Assembly: GCA_027327845.1 (NCBI GenBank)
Contig: DAHVYC010000007.1
Span: forward strand, 1 to 14,616
Direction of reading: 5' to 3'
Length of the DNA stretch: 14,616 bases
DNA from: Candidatus Nomurabacteria bacterium
Lineage (GTDB): Bacteria > Patescibacteriota > Minisyncoccia > Phycocordibacterales > UBA9973
Position numbers and translations under genes: made by a program. Every line of letters begins with the position of its first letter. Position 1 is the first letter of the stretch. The notes under the pieces were generated by a model, which did no database searches, was not told the DNA's origin, and worked only from the letters and a program-made list of their open reading frames with translations. Of this stretch, positions 1 to 4,838 are shown piece by piece.

Positions 1-550
1 ACTTCCGCAAAACAGCCCTAGGGGCTATATCATAGTGTTTTATCTTATCCAATTCCTCATCTATCCCCCATAAATCCGATTCCTCTATTTCCCAACCTTT
101 TTCAAATATACTCAAATCAAGAGGTCTGGAATATCTCTTTAATGTTTTCCTACCGTTATCTAAAAAATACTCATGAAAATATGACATTACAAGCTCTCTT
201 ATATTTTTATACACCGGTTCTCTGTAACGCAATACGGCATGGTTCGTTTTTGATATTGCCCCCCAGAATCCGCCTATTTTAAACAGAGCCACGACGTGGT
301 CAAAATCATTCTTGTCTGATTTCAAATGCAAAATAAGCGGAAGAAATCCGTGCAAAGAAAGAATATATGCACCCAATATTGCTCCTTCTATGCAATGAGC
401 ACTCCCGGAACGCAAAACCAACATTGGAGATTTAAGAGTATCTCCATCTTTCTCAAAATTAAATTTAAGCGTATTTAAAAAGTCCTGCACTTTCGCCGGT
501 GTATCTAGTTTTTTCATCAGGATCTTTTCTTTTTTGTTAAATCCTGGCAT
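1..550 (-). CDS. Transglutaminase-like conserved protein, C-terminus cut by window edge
   Basis: The reading frame stays open from an ATG at 550 to base 1, so the C-terminus lies outside. A second in-frame ATG at 517 is preceded by a weak purine stretch; numbering here is from that one. A Cys in GSAHCIEGA (C42) is followed about 32 residues later by a His in DHVVALF (H74) and then by SKTNHAVLRYREP. The Cys-then-His order and spacing resemble the papain-like transglutaminase fold, and the SYFHEYF and RYSRPLDLS stretches resemble conserved hypothetical proteins with that fold. No signal peptide or membrane segment is seen, so it is probably cytoplasmic. Substrate and reaction (protease, transamidase or inactive) cannot be told. 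The start lies 14 bases after the DUF5654 stop, so the two are probably co-transcribed. The longer start is preferred because the extra residues read as a natural N-terminal helix. Confidence 0.6.
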   Translation of the reverse strand, partial: MPGFNKKEKILMKKLDTPAKVQDFLNTLKFNFEKDGDTLKSPMLVLRSGSAHCIEGAILGAYILSLHGFLPLILHLKSDKNDFDHVVALFKIGGFWGAISKTNHAVLRYREPVYKNIRELVMSYFHEYFLDNGRKTLKRYSRPLDLSIFEKGWEIEESDLWGIDEELDKIKHYDIAPRAVLRK

Positions 551-564
551 CTATTATTGTGAAA

Positions 565-798
565 CTACTGTTTAGCGGAAGATCGGAGAAGATATCTGCT
601 CAGCACAACGACAACAATCGTTATTAGCGCAGCATAAATAAATTTAGCGAGAATGCCTGACTTTGCAAACGGAAATAACTCTTCTATTAAGGATTTTATG
701 GCATCGTTCCAGGCAAGACCCGCCACCAATCCAAAGGCTGCTGCAATATATCCGGTAGTCTGGTCTTTAACTTGATTTTTTAATTCATTTCCAACCAT
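565..798 (-). CDS. DUF5654 family small membrane protein
   Basis: A 77-residue protein. An N-terminal amphipathic part (ELKNQVKDQTTGYIAAAFG) leads into the family signature GLVAGLAWNDAIKSLIEE, and a strong hydrophobic helix (FIYAALITIVVVVLSRYLL) closes it. The signature region is itself moderately hydrophobic, so one or two membrane spans are possible. The family is common in small-genome bacteria and archaea and its function is unknown. An in-frame ATG at 840 would add 14 residues (containing KYYLCYNKN) and overlap the upstream gene. The ATG at 798 is preferred because the family begins near that point and an extended -10 box sits six bases upstream of it. The gene lies between DUF167 and the transglutaminase-like gene. 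Confidence 0.75.
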   Translation of the reverse strand: MVGNELKNQVKDQTTGYIAAAFGLVAGLAWNDAIKSLIEELFPFAKSGILAKFIYAALITIVVVVLSRYLLRSSAKQ

Positions 799-804
799 AT
801 TTTT

Positions 805-813
805 ATTATAACA
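805..813 (-). promoter_or_regulatory. Extended -10 promoter (TGT-TATAAT) for the DUF5654 gene
   Basis: On the minus strand TGT TATAAT is followed by AAAAAT and then the ATG at 798. A transcript starting about seven bases after the -10 box would begin at or next to the start codon, giving a leaderless mRNA. No convincing -35 is seen, as is usual for extended -10 promoters. Confidence 0.55.
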
Positions 814-823
814 TAAATAATAT

Positions 824-1054
824 TTACTCATTAGTGCCATCTAAAACTAAAAGCTTCGTAGGGCTACGATGTCCGTTTACTATGCGAACTTTATTTACCG
901 GTAATTTAAAATAACCGGCAACTATCTCTAAAACACGTTTATTCGCTTCATTGCGTTCAGCTTTTTCTTTTACTGAAATTTCAAAATGGTCTTCATTTAC
1001 GCGTGTGAACTCTTCCTTTTTTGAGGAAGCACGCACCTTTACTCTTATATACAT
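824..1054 (-). CDS. DUF167 (YggU-type) family protein
   Basis: A 76-residue protein matching the DUF167 domain end to end: an N-terminal strand (YIRVKVRASSKKEEF), a central FEISVKEKAERNEANKRVLEIVAGYF and a C-terminal VRIVNGHRSPTKLLVLDG. The family is a small alpha/beta fold of about 70-100 residues, found from bacteria to humans. Its molecular role is unresolved, so no function is claimed. The ATG lies inside one arm of an inverted repeat (1053-1066), so the start region is part of, or was supplied by, that repeat element. No Shine-Dalgarno sequence is evident beyond GGG directly before the ATG. Confidence 0.82.
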   Translation of the reverse strand: MYIRVKVRASSKKEEFTRVNEDHFEISVKEKAERNEANKRVLEIVAGYFKLPVNKVRIVNGHRSPTKLLVLDGTNE

Positions 1055-1133
1055 CCCGTTAGAAATTTATCTTTAATTTATAAATATAACTCAAGCAAAT
1101 CATTTTTAATATTTACGTTATTTCTAACGGGAT
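1053..1133. repeat. 81-bp element with 14-bp perfect terminal inverted repeats
   Basis: The left arm 1053-1066 (ATCCCGTTAGAAAT) is the exact reverse complement of 1120-1133. The match continues outward imperfectly (TATAC versus TATGT). The 53-base interior is very AT-rich and holds no gene. The element fills the whole gap between dsbB and the DUF167 gene and includes the DUF167 start codon. The layout is that of a small non-autonomous mobile element or a long-stem regulatory RNA. No transposase is nearby. Confidence 0.7.
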
Positions 1134-1140
1134 ACATAAA

Positions 1141-1680
1141 TTAACTTTCTTTATTATAGAAACGGGCAACAAGAAGCAGAATTATAAGCACCGCGAAGCT
1201 GGTAAGGCAGAGCATTGGGATAGAAATGTATCCGCCTATCTCTGAAACCAGTCTTTGAGTGCACGATACCCCGGAAGCATCGCAAGGAGCAGAACTCTCA
1301 CCGAAATAGTAAATGAAGTTCTGATACAAAGAAAATAGAGTTCCTATAAACAGAAGCGGGAAAGAGTATCTGGCAATCTTGGTATCATTCTTAAAATAGG
1401 CCATGCCGAAGAGCACCACTTGCGGGAAAATAAAAATTCTTTGCCACCAGCAAAGGTAACATGGGGCATAATGAAGCACATTGGAATAAAAAAGAGAAAA
1501 GCCGGTGGCCAAGAGAGACATGATAAAACCGAGTAAGAGAAAATTATCTTTAATAAAATGCAAAAATTTATTCTGTTTCGGTCCGAAAATAAGCAGAGTA
1601 AGGGCAAAAACACATAAAATCTGCAATATTATTGCCGAGATTCCAAGAATAAAATTAAGAGGTTCAGTGAAGCTATACAT
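1141..1680 (-). CDS. DsbB/BdbC-family disulfide bond formation membrane protein
   Basis: A 179-residue integral membrane protein with about five hydrophobic segments, one more than E. coli DsbB. The family signature is CYLCWWQR with redox cysteines C74 and C77. An extracytoplasmic loop carries a second pair, C133 and C140 (APCDASGVSCTQR). Family knowledge: DsbB oxidises a DsbA-like thioredoxin and passes the electrons to quinone. The gene directly upstream is a CPHC thioredoxin-like protein, the obvious partner. The start at 1680 is preferred over an ATG at 1704 because GGAG lies eight bases upstream of it and overlaps the end of the partner gene, suggesting coupled translation. Quinone dependence is assumed from the family. 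Confidence 0.88.
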   Translation of the reverse strand: MYSFTEPLNFILGISAIILQILCVFALTLLIFGPKQNKFLHFIKDNFLLLGFIMSLLATGFSLFYSNVLHYAPCYLCWWQRIFIFPQVVLFGMAYFKNDTKIARYSFPLLFIGTLFSLYQNFIYYFGESSAPCDASGVSCTQRLVSEIGGYISIPMLCLTSFAVLIILLLVARFYNKES

Positions 1681-1685
1681 ATATT

Positions 1686-2075
1686 CTACTCCGGAAGCGG
1701 GCATGAAGTTTTTTCTGATAATGTCTTAAGCGGTATCTCTCCGGTTAGACGCGACCCATCTGCAAAAACCCAGGTAGGATAGCTTTCTATGTTTTTAGTC
1801 TTGCATTCTGCTGTTTGATTTGAACCGTCCGGAGTGGAACATTCCACATAAGGCAATAATTTAACAGAAGATCCAAACAGAGCCTTCTCTGCCTGGCAAT
1901 GAGGGCACCAAAAAGCTCCATAAAATATAGCCCCTTTATCTTTTAGACACTGCGCGAAAGTATCATATTTACCCGGACCGGCCGGAGTAGAAGAAGAATT
2001 AAGAAGCGCAGCTCCTATCGTCCCTAAAACAAGTATTACTATGACTAAAATAAAAATTTTTTTGTTGTTATTCAT
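1686..2075 (-). CDS. Membrane-anchored thioredoxin-like protein, CPHC active site (DsbA-like role)
   Basis: A 129-residue protein with one N-terminal membrane anchor (about residues 6-25), then a compact thioredoxin-like domain facing outward. The active site FWCPHC has cysteines C57 and C60; CPHC is also the DsbA active site. A Tyr-Pro in ESYPTW (P100) corresponds to the cis-proline of the fold. Four further cysteines (C43, C79, C91, C125) are all conserved in the paralogue at 3138-3515. The pattern of FAQC about 14 residues before the active site, then PYVEC and a C-terminal Cys, resembles the thioredoxin domain fused to VKOR in other bacteria; here it is free-standing beside a DsbB. Inferred role: oxidase or isomerase of exported proteins, re-oxidised by DsbB. 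An extended -10 box lies seven bases upstream of its ATG. Confidence 0.85.
   Translation of the reverse strand: MNNNKKIFILVIVILVLGTIGAALLNSSSTPAGPGKYDTFAQCLKDKGAIFYGAFWCPHCQAEKALFGSSVKLLPYVECSTPDGSNQTAECKTKNIESYPTWVFADGSRLTGEIPLKTLSEKTSCPLPE
1689..1692 (-). promoter_or_regulatory. Shine-Dalgarno GGAG fixing the dsbB start
   Basis: GGAG lies at the very end of the upstream thioredoxin gene, eight bases before the ATG at 1680. It is one of only two convincing ribosome binding sites in the window and supports translation coupled to the upstream gene. Confidence 0.6.
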
Positions 2076-2082
2076 GGTTTTT

Positions 2083-2091
2083 ATACTAGCA
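2083..2091 (-). promoter_or_regulatory. Possible extended -10 (TGC-TAGTAT) before the CPHC thioredoxin gene
   Basis: TGC TAGTAT then AAAAACC then ATG at 2075. The hexamer matches TATAAT at four of six positions, but its placement repeats the arrangement seen at other genes here. It lies in the 18-base gap after the kinase gene and would let the thioredoxin-dsbB pair be transcribed on its own. Confidence 0.35.
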
Positions 2092-2093
2092 CA

Positions 2094-2474
2094 TTAAAAT
2101 ATTTTTGGTAAGAAAATTATACACCCCACTAATATCGCTATGACAAGCGAAAGTATGACAGCGGCCGCAGAAACATCTTTGGTATCGCGAGCAAAAGGGT
2201 GATATCCCGGAGAGGTAAGGTCAATATCTATCTCTATGGCGGTGTTAAATACTTCCGTCACAATAAAAAATCCGGTAGCAAGTACCAAGGCTGTCCACTC
2301 GGTAGCGGAAATTTTAAAATAAATCCCTAATATGGCAACGGCCAATATGCCAAGCGGAAAAATAAAAAAATGGCTGGATGTCTTATAAAAAACATATATC
2401 CCTCTCCCATCGTTAAGAAAACGTTTCCCTATCCTTACTTCTTTCCAGGCTTTTTTTTCTTCCTTGGTATCCAT
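2094..2474 (-). CDS. dgkA: Diacylglycerol/undecaprenol kinase family (DgkA-type) membrane protein
   Basis: A 126-residue protein with a cytoplasmic N-terminal stretch and three hydrophobic segments, the usual DgkA layout. The signature TEVFNTAIEIDIDL carries two acidic residues seven apart (E74, E81), as in E. coli DgkA (E69, E76). It is followed by ARDTKDVSAAAVI, matching the KD..AAAV motif. Family knowledge: the enzyme phosphorylates diacylglycerol in proteobacteria and undecaprenol in Gram-positives, feeding the lipid carrier for wall synthesis; which substrate is used here is not decidable. The ATG at 2474 is preferred to a TTG at 2486 that directly abuts the upstream stop. The gene follows the TMEM175-like gene without a gap for a separate promoter. 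Confidence 0.85.
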   Translation of the reverse strand: MDTKEEKKAWKEVRIGKRFLNDGRGIYVFYKTSSHFFIFPLGILAVAILGIYFKISATEWTALVLATGFFIVTEVFNTAIEIDIDLTSPGYHPFARDTKDVSAAAVILSLVIAILVGCIIFLPKIF

Positions 2475-2486
2475 GATAAATTTCAA

Positions 2487-3116
2487 TTAAGACTTTTTTC
2501 TGAACAAATCTATAATAAAGAATGTGTGTTTAGTGCTTTTATCCAGAAGATTAAATAATATAGCCAGTGTGAAAAGAACGATGGCTATATCATTATTTAT
2601 AAAAGTAACAAATATGGCAACAACGGCAGCGCCCACTGGAAATAATATGCGCATGTTTGCGTGCTCATTTTCTGTCCTCGTAACCGAAGCATTTTCTATA
2701 GTCTTTGAGTTTATCACATACTGGCGCATTACAAACAAAGAAAGCCCTATAAGTATTATATTGATAGCGAAAAATATTACGGATATTTTAGAGTAACTAT
2801 ATTCACCTAAAAGGTGCGAGGAAAAAGGCACTAAGGCGACAAAAAAGAAAAAGATGGCATTTAGATTTGAAAAATGCGTATCTATATTCTTCGCCAATAT
2901 CGACTCTATAAAATGATGCGATCTCCAATAGGTAAAAAGGAGCGAAAAAGACAGAAGATAAGATAGAAATATCGGAGTAAGTCCAACTAAAGATTCAAAA
3001 AGAGTCCTATCGCTTACCGTTCCTATATAATCCGGTATGCGTATTTCAAAGACCAGAATGGTCATAACTATCGCGAATATGCTGTCTGCCAATTGATCCA
3101 ACCTAGCTTGTTTCAT
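2487..3116 (-). CDS. TMEM175-like (DUF1211) membrane protein, putative potassium channel
   Basis: A 209-residue protein with six hydrophobic segments. The first carries the family pattern in RLDQLADSIFAIVMTILVFE, and NLNAIFFFFVALVPFSSHLL matches the conserved fifth segment. Family knowledge: prokaryotic TMEM175 proteins form tetrameric potassium-permeable channels whose TM1 has an R...FSD motif. Here FSD reads LAD, keeping only the Asp, so selectivity or gating may differ, or the channel assignment may not hold. The C-terminus is basic (LFRKKS). The gene starts 21 bases after the CSHC thioredoxin gene and its stop abuts the kinase gene, so it lies inside the redox/envelope operon. No Shine-Dalgarno sequence is visible. 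Confidence 0.72.
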   Translation of the reverse strand: MKQARLDQLADSIFAIVMTILVFEIRIPDYIGTVSDRTLFESLVGLTPIFLSYLLSFSLLFTYWRSHHFIESILAKNIDTHFSNLNAIFFFFVALVPFSSHLLGEYSYSKISVIFFAINIILIGLSLFVMRQYVINSKTIENASVTRTENEHANMRILFPVGAAVVAIFVTFINNDIAIVLFTLAILFNLLDKSTKHTFFIIDLFRKKS

Positions 3117-3137
3117 ATTGTTCTATTCTTATTATTT

Positions 3138-3515
3138 CTAATTTGCCGGCAATTTACAACCGGTTATATTGCCTAATTTTTCCAAACTCTGTTCGCCTAC
3201 ATATTTTTCTCCATTTGCTCCTATCCAAGTGGGATATGCCTCTACCCCATTCTTTAAACACTCAGCTGGGTTTTCAGTGCATTCCACATAAGGAACATAT
3301 TTAAAAGAATCTTCAAACATAGCTTTTTGCGCTTGGCAATGTGAACACCAAGTAGCCCCATACATAGTGAGCTTCTGGGCAGCTAGGCACTGCGCGAAAC
3401 TGTCATATTTAGTGGAAACCTTTGGTTCCCCGCCTTTTCTGTTTAGAAATAAAAAAAACAGGACACCTATCAAAATTATTATTACCGCCGAGAAAAAAAC
3501 GTTCTTTTTTTCCAT
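3138..3515 (-). CDS. Membrane-anchored thioredoxin-like protein, CSHC active site (paralogue)
   Basis: A 125-residue paralogue of the protein at 1686-2075. It has a short basic N-terminus, one membrane anchor (about residues 6-24), FAQC (C43), active site TWCSHC (C57, C60), PYVEC (C79), ECLKNG (C86), the cis-Pro motif EAYPTW and a terminal GC (C120). All six cysteines align with the paralogue; the active-site dipeptide changes from PH to SH, which should shift redox potential. The gene lies downstream of the CcdA-like gene, so a reductive role fed by CcdA is a reasonable inference, with the CPHC copy serving DsbB. The ATG at 3515 is chosen over one at 3551 because the membrane anchor starts there, it avoids overlap with the upstream gene, and a TATAAT box sits seven bases before it. 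Confidence 0.84.
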   Translation of the reverse strand: MEKKNVFFSAVIIILIGVLFFLFLNRKGGEPKVSTKYDSFAQCLAAQKLTMYGATWCSHCQAQKAMFEDSFKYVPYVECTENPAECLKNGVEAYPTWIGANGEKYVGEQSLEKLGNITGCKLPAN

Positions 3516-3522
3516 AAATATA

Positions 3523-3528
3523 ATTATA
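3523..3528 (-). promoter_or_regulatory. -10 box TATAAT directly before the CSHC thioredoxin gene
   Basis: A perfect TATAAT followed by TATATTT and the ATG at 3515. The preceding bases are TAA, so the TGn extension is absent. The box begins immediately after the stop codon of the upstream gene. It predicts a leaderless transcript for the thioredoxin-channel-kinase run. Confidence 0.45.
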
Positions 3529-4032
3529 TTATTCTTTACAACAATCAACAAGCTTGGCCATTATATCGTCGAAGGTCATTGGTTTCTCTTTTTCCAAACC
3601 TCCTTTGACTTCCGACGCATTTATAATTTTAAGGCGTAGGGCAAAAAATAAATTGAATATTTTGTAAGCATAAGCGAACATTTCTTTGGCGTCTCCGTCC
3701 TTTCCGTCACTTTTCAATTTTGTTCCGACTTCCATAAGTCTCATCGTGGTTCCAAGTAAATGCTTCGAAATACACCAACTTTCCGCTTCCGTCTTGTCTA
3801 TCATCCGAGCCAATAAATTTTTCCTCATTTCTCTAACTTCTTTGAGCATATTGTAATATTCGTCTTTGCCTGTCTTGGCCCCGGAAAAAAAGAAATGCTC
3901 CTCGAGACTTATCAGGTTCATTATGGCGACACTTAGATCTTCCTCGGTGGAAAGATCCACTCCTCTGTTTTCTTTCAAGGAGGCGATTTTTTTCTGCAAT
4001 TCTTCAAAACTCATTATTTTTGGATCAGGCAT
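3529..4032 (-). CDS. Conserved hypothetical helical protein
   Basis: A 167-residue soluble protein with no signal peptide or membrane segment. It is almost wholly helix-forming, with charged heptad-like stretches (FEELQKKIASLKEN, EYYNMLKEVREMRKNLLARM, KEMFAYAYKIFNLFFALRLKI), suggesting a four-helix bundle. SLEEHFFF (42-49) and ESWCISKHLLG (85-94) look like conserved cores, and the tail ends LVDCCKE. The sequence seems familiar as a Patescibacteria-restricted hypothetical, but I cannot name a family. The Glu/His residues inside two predicted helices could bind metal, which is speculation. It sits between the CcdA-like gene and the CSHC thioredoxin gene, so a link to thiol redox is possible but unproven. 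A 34-bp palindrome separates it from ccdA. Confidence 0.7.
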   Translation of the reverse strand: MPDPKIMSFEELQKKIASLKENRGVDLSTEEDLSVAIMNLISLEEHFFFSGAKTGKDEYYNMLKEVREMRKNLLARMIDKTEAESWCISKHLLGTTMRLMEVGTKLKSDGKDGDAKEMFAYAYKIFNLFFALRLKIINASEVKGGLEKEKPMTFDDIMAKLVDCCKE

Positions 4033-4045
4033 TTTGTTTGTCTTT

Positions 4046-4079
4046 AGACGTTGGACGTCTTAGAAGACGTCCAACGTCT
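4046..4079. repeat. 34-bp near-perfect palindrome (16-bp arms, 2-base centre)
   Basis: The arm 4046-4061 (AGACGTTGGACGTCTT) is exactly complementary to 4064-4079 with AG between. It lies in the 60-base gap between the ccdA-like gene and the helical hypothetical. Neither side has a T-run of the kind an intrinsic terminator needs, so it is better viewed as a palindromic repeat unit or an mRNA stability or processing hairpin. Confidence 0.8.
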
Positions 4080-4092
4080 TGATACTAATTAT

Positions 4093-4791
4093 TTATAACA
4101 AAAACATAAATATACCAATCAATATAAGCACCAGAAGCAAAATCACCCTAGCTTTCTTGGTTTCAAGCCTGCGTAACCTATCTATCTTCTCTATCATAAC
4201 CTTGTTTACAGCGAAAGCAAGTATGAGAATCAGAGGCAAAACGAAGACTATATTGTACATAATAAGGTACCAAAATCCTCTCCAAAAATTCTCATAGTCG
4301 TGGAGTAAGGTTAGGACGAAAAGATACGGTCCCCCGGTGCAAGGAAATTCAAATAAGGCAACTAGGGCACCGAGGAAAAAGAAGGCCGGTATAGAACCTT
4401 TGTGTATCACTTTCGCCAAAGTCTCATGCGTACTTTCCGGAATTTTAAGTTTTATTGGAAAACTGGGGAAAAATTCATTTATAAGACCTATCAAACTGTA
4501 AATAATAAGTATCGAGGCGCCAACTTTTGCCATAATGTTCGGCACACTGAGGAAAGTGAGTGCTTTAAGAGCTCCGAGACCTATCAAAGTATATATGAGG
4601 GCTATGGCAAAAATATACGAACCGCCGGATAGAAGCACAAATTTCCTGTCTTTGCCTAAACTAAAAAGAAAAGTTATGGTAAGAAAAAGCACCGATATGG
4701 CACAAGGGTTGATGCTGTCTATCAAGGCAGATATGGCTATAATAGGCAAAAAAAATCCGTGCGGGTTAGCAACGAAATAACCTAAAGTCAT
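4093..4791 (-). CDS. CcdA/DsbD-type transmembrane thiol reductant transporter
   Basis: A 232-residue protein with six hydrophobic segments. The paired family cysteines are visible: SINPCAISVLF (C30) in the first segment and EFPCTGGPYLF (C151) in the fourth, the NPC and PC motifs of the DsbD central domain and CcdA. Family knowledge: these cysteines shuttle electrons from cytoplasmic thioredoxin to extracytoplasmic thioredoxin-like proteins. Two such anchored proteins are encoded downstream, and the CSHC one (3138-3515) is the likelier partner. There is no fused periplasmic domain, so it is CcdA-sized. The C-terminal part has a basic loop (EKIDRLRRLETKKAR) before the last segment. It is the first gene of the cluster and has an extended -10 promoter seven bases before its ATG. 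Confidence 0.85.
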   Translation of the reverse strand: MTLGYFVANPHGFFLPIIAISALIDSINPCAISVLFLTITFLFSLGKDRKFVLLSGGSYIFAIALIYTLIGLGALKALTFLSVPNIMAKVGASILIIYSLIGLINEFFPSFPIKLKIPESTHETLAKVIHKGSIPAFFFLGALVALFEFPCTGGPYLFVLTLLHDYENFWRGFWYLIMYNIVFVLPLILILAFAVNKVMIEKIDRLRRLETKKARVILLLVLILIGIFMFLL

Positions 4792-4798
4792 ACTAAAT

Positions 4799-4807
4799 AT
4801 AATATCA
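4799..4807 (-). promoter_or_regulatory. Extended -10 promoter (TGA-TATTAT) for the ccdA-like gene
   Basis: TGA TATTAT, one mismatch from consensus, is followed by ATTTAGT and the ATG at 4791. The spacing predicts transcription starting at or beside the start codon. It lies in the only gap upstream of the thiol-redox cluster. Confidence 0.5.
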
Positions 4808-4816
4808 TATTAAACA

Positions 4817-4831
4817 CCGATATACTATCGG
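4817..4831 (-). terminator. Weak hairpin after the zinc-ribbon/solenoid gene
   Basis: CCGATA-GTA-TATCGG forms a 6-bp stem just past the stop at 4839, followed by TGTTTAATA. The stem is short and AT-rich and the T-run is broken, so termination here would be inefficient. It is listed because it is the only structure between this gene and the ccdA promoter. Confidence 0.25.
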
Positions 4832-4838
4832 CTATTTT

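Noticed and set aside
798..840. Longer start at 840 for the DUF5654 protein
   Set aside because: It would overlap the DUF167 gene by 17 bases and place the extended -10 promoter inside the coding region; the family begins near the ATG at 798.
3515..3551. Longer start at 3551 for the CSHC thioredoxin-like protein
   Set aside because: It would overlap the upstream gene and put a Val/Ile/Asn-rich stretch before a normal basic start and membrane anchor. The ATG at 3515 has a -10 box at the usual distance.
4046..4079. Intrinsic terminator for the ccdA-like gene
   Set aside because: The stem is strong, but the bases following on the minus strand are AAAGACAAAC, not a T-run.
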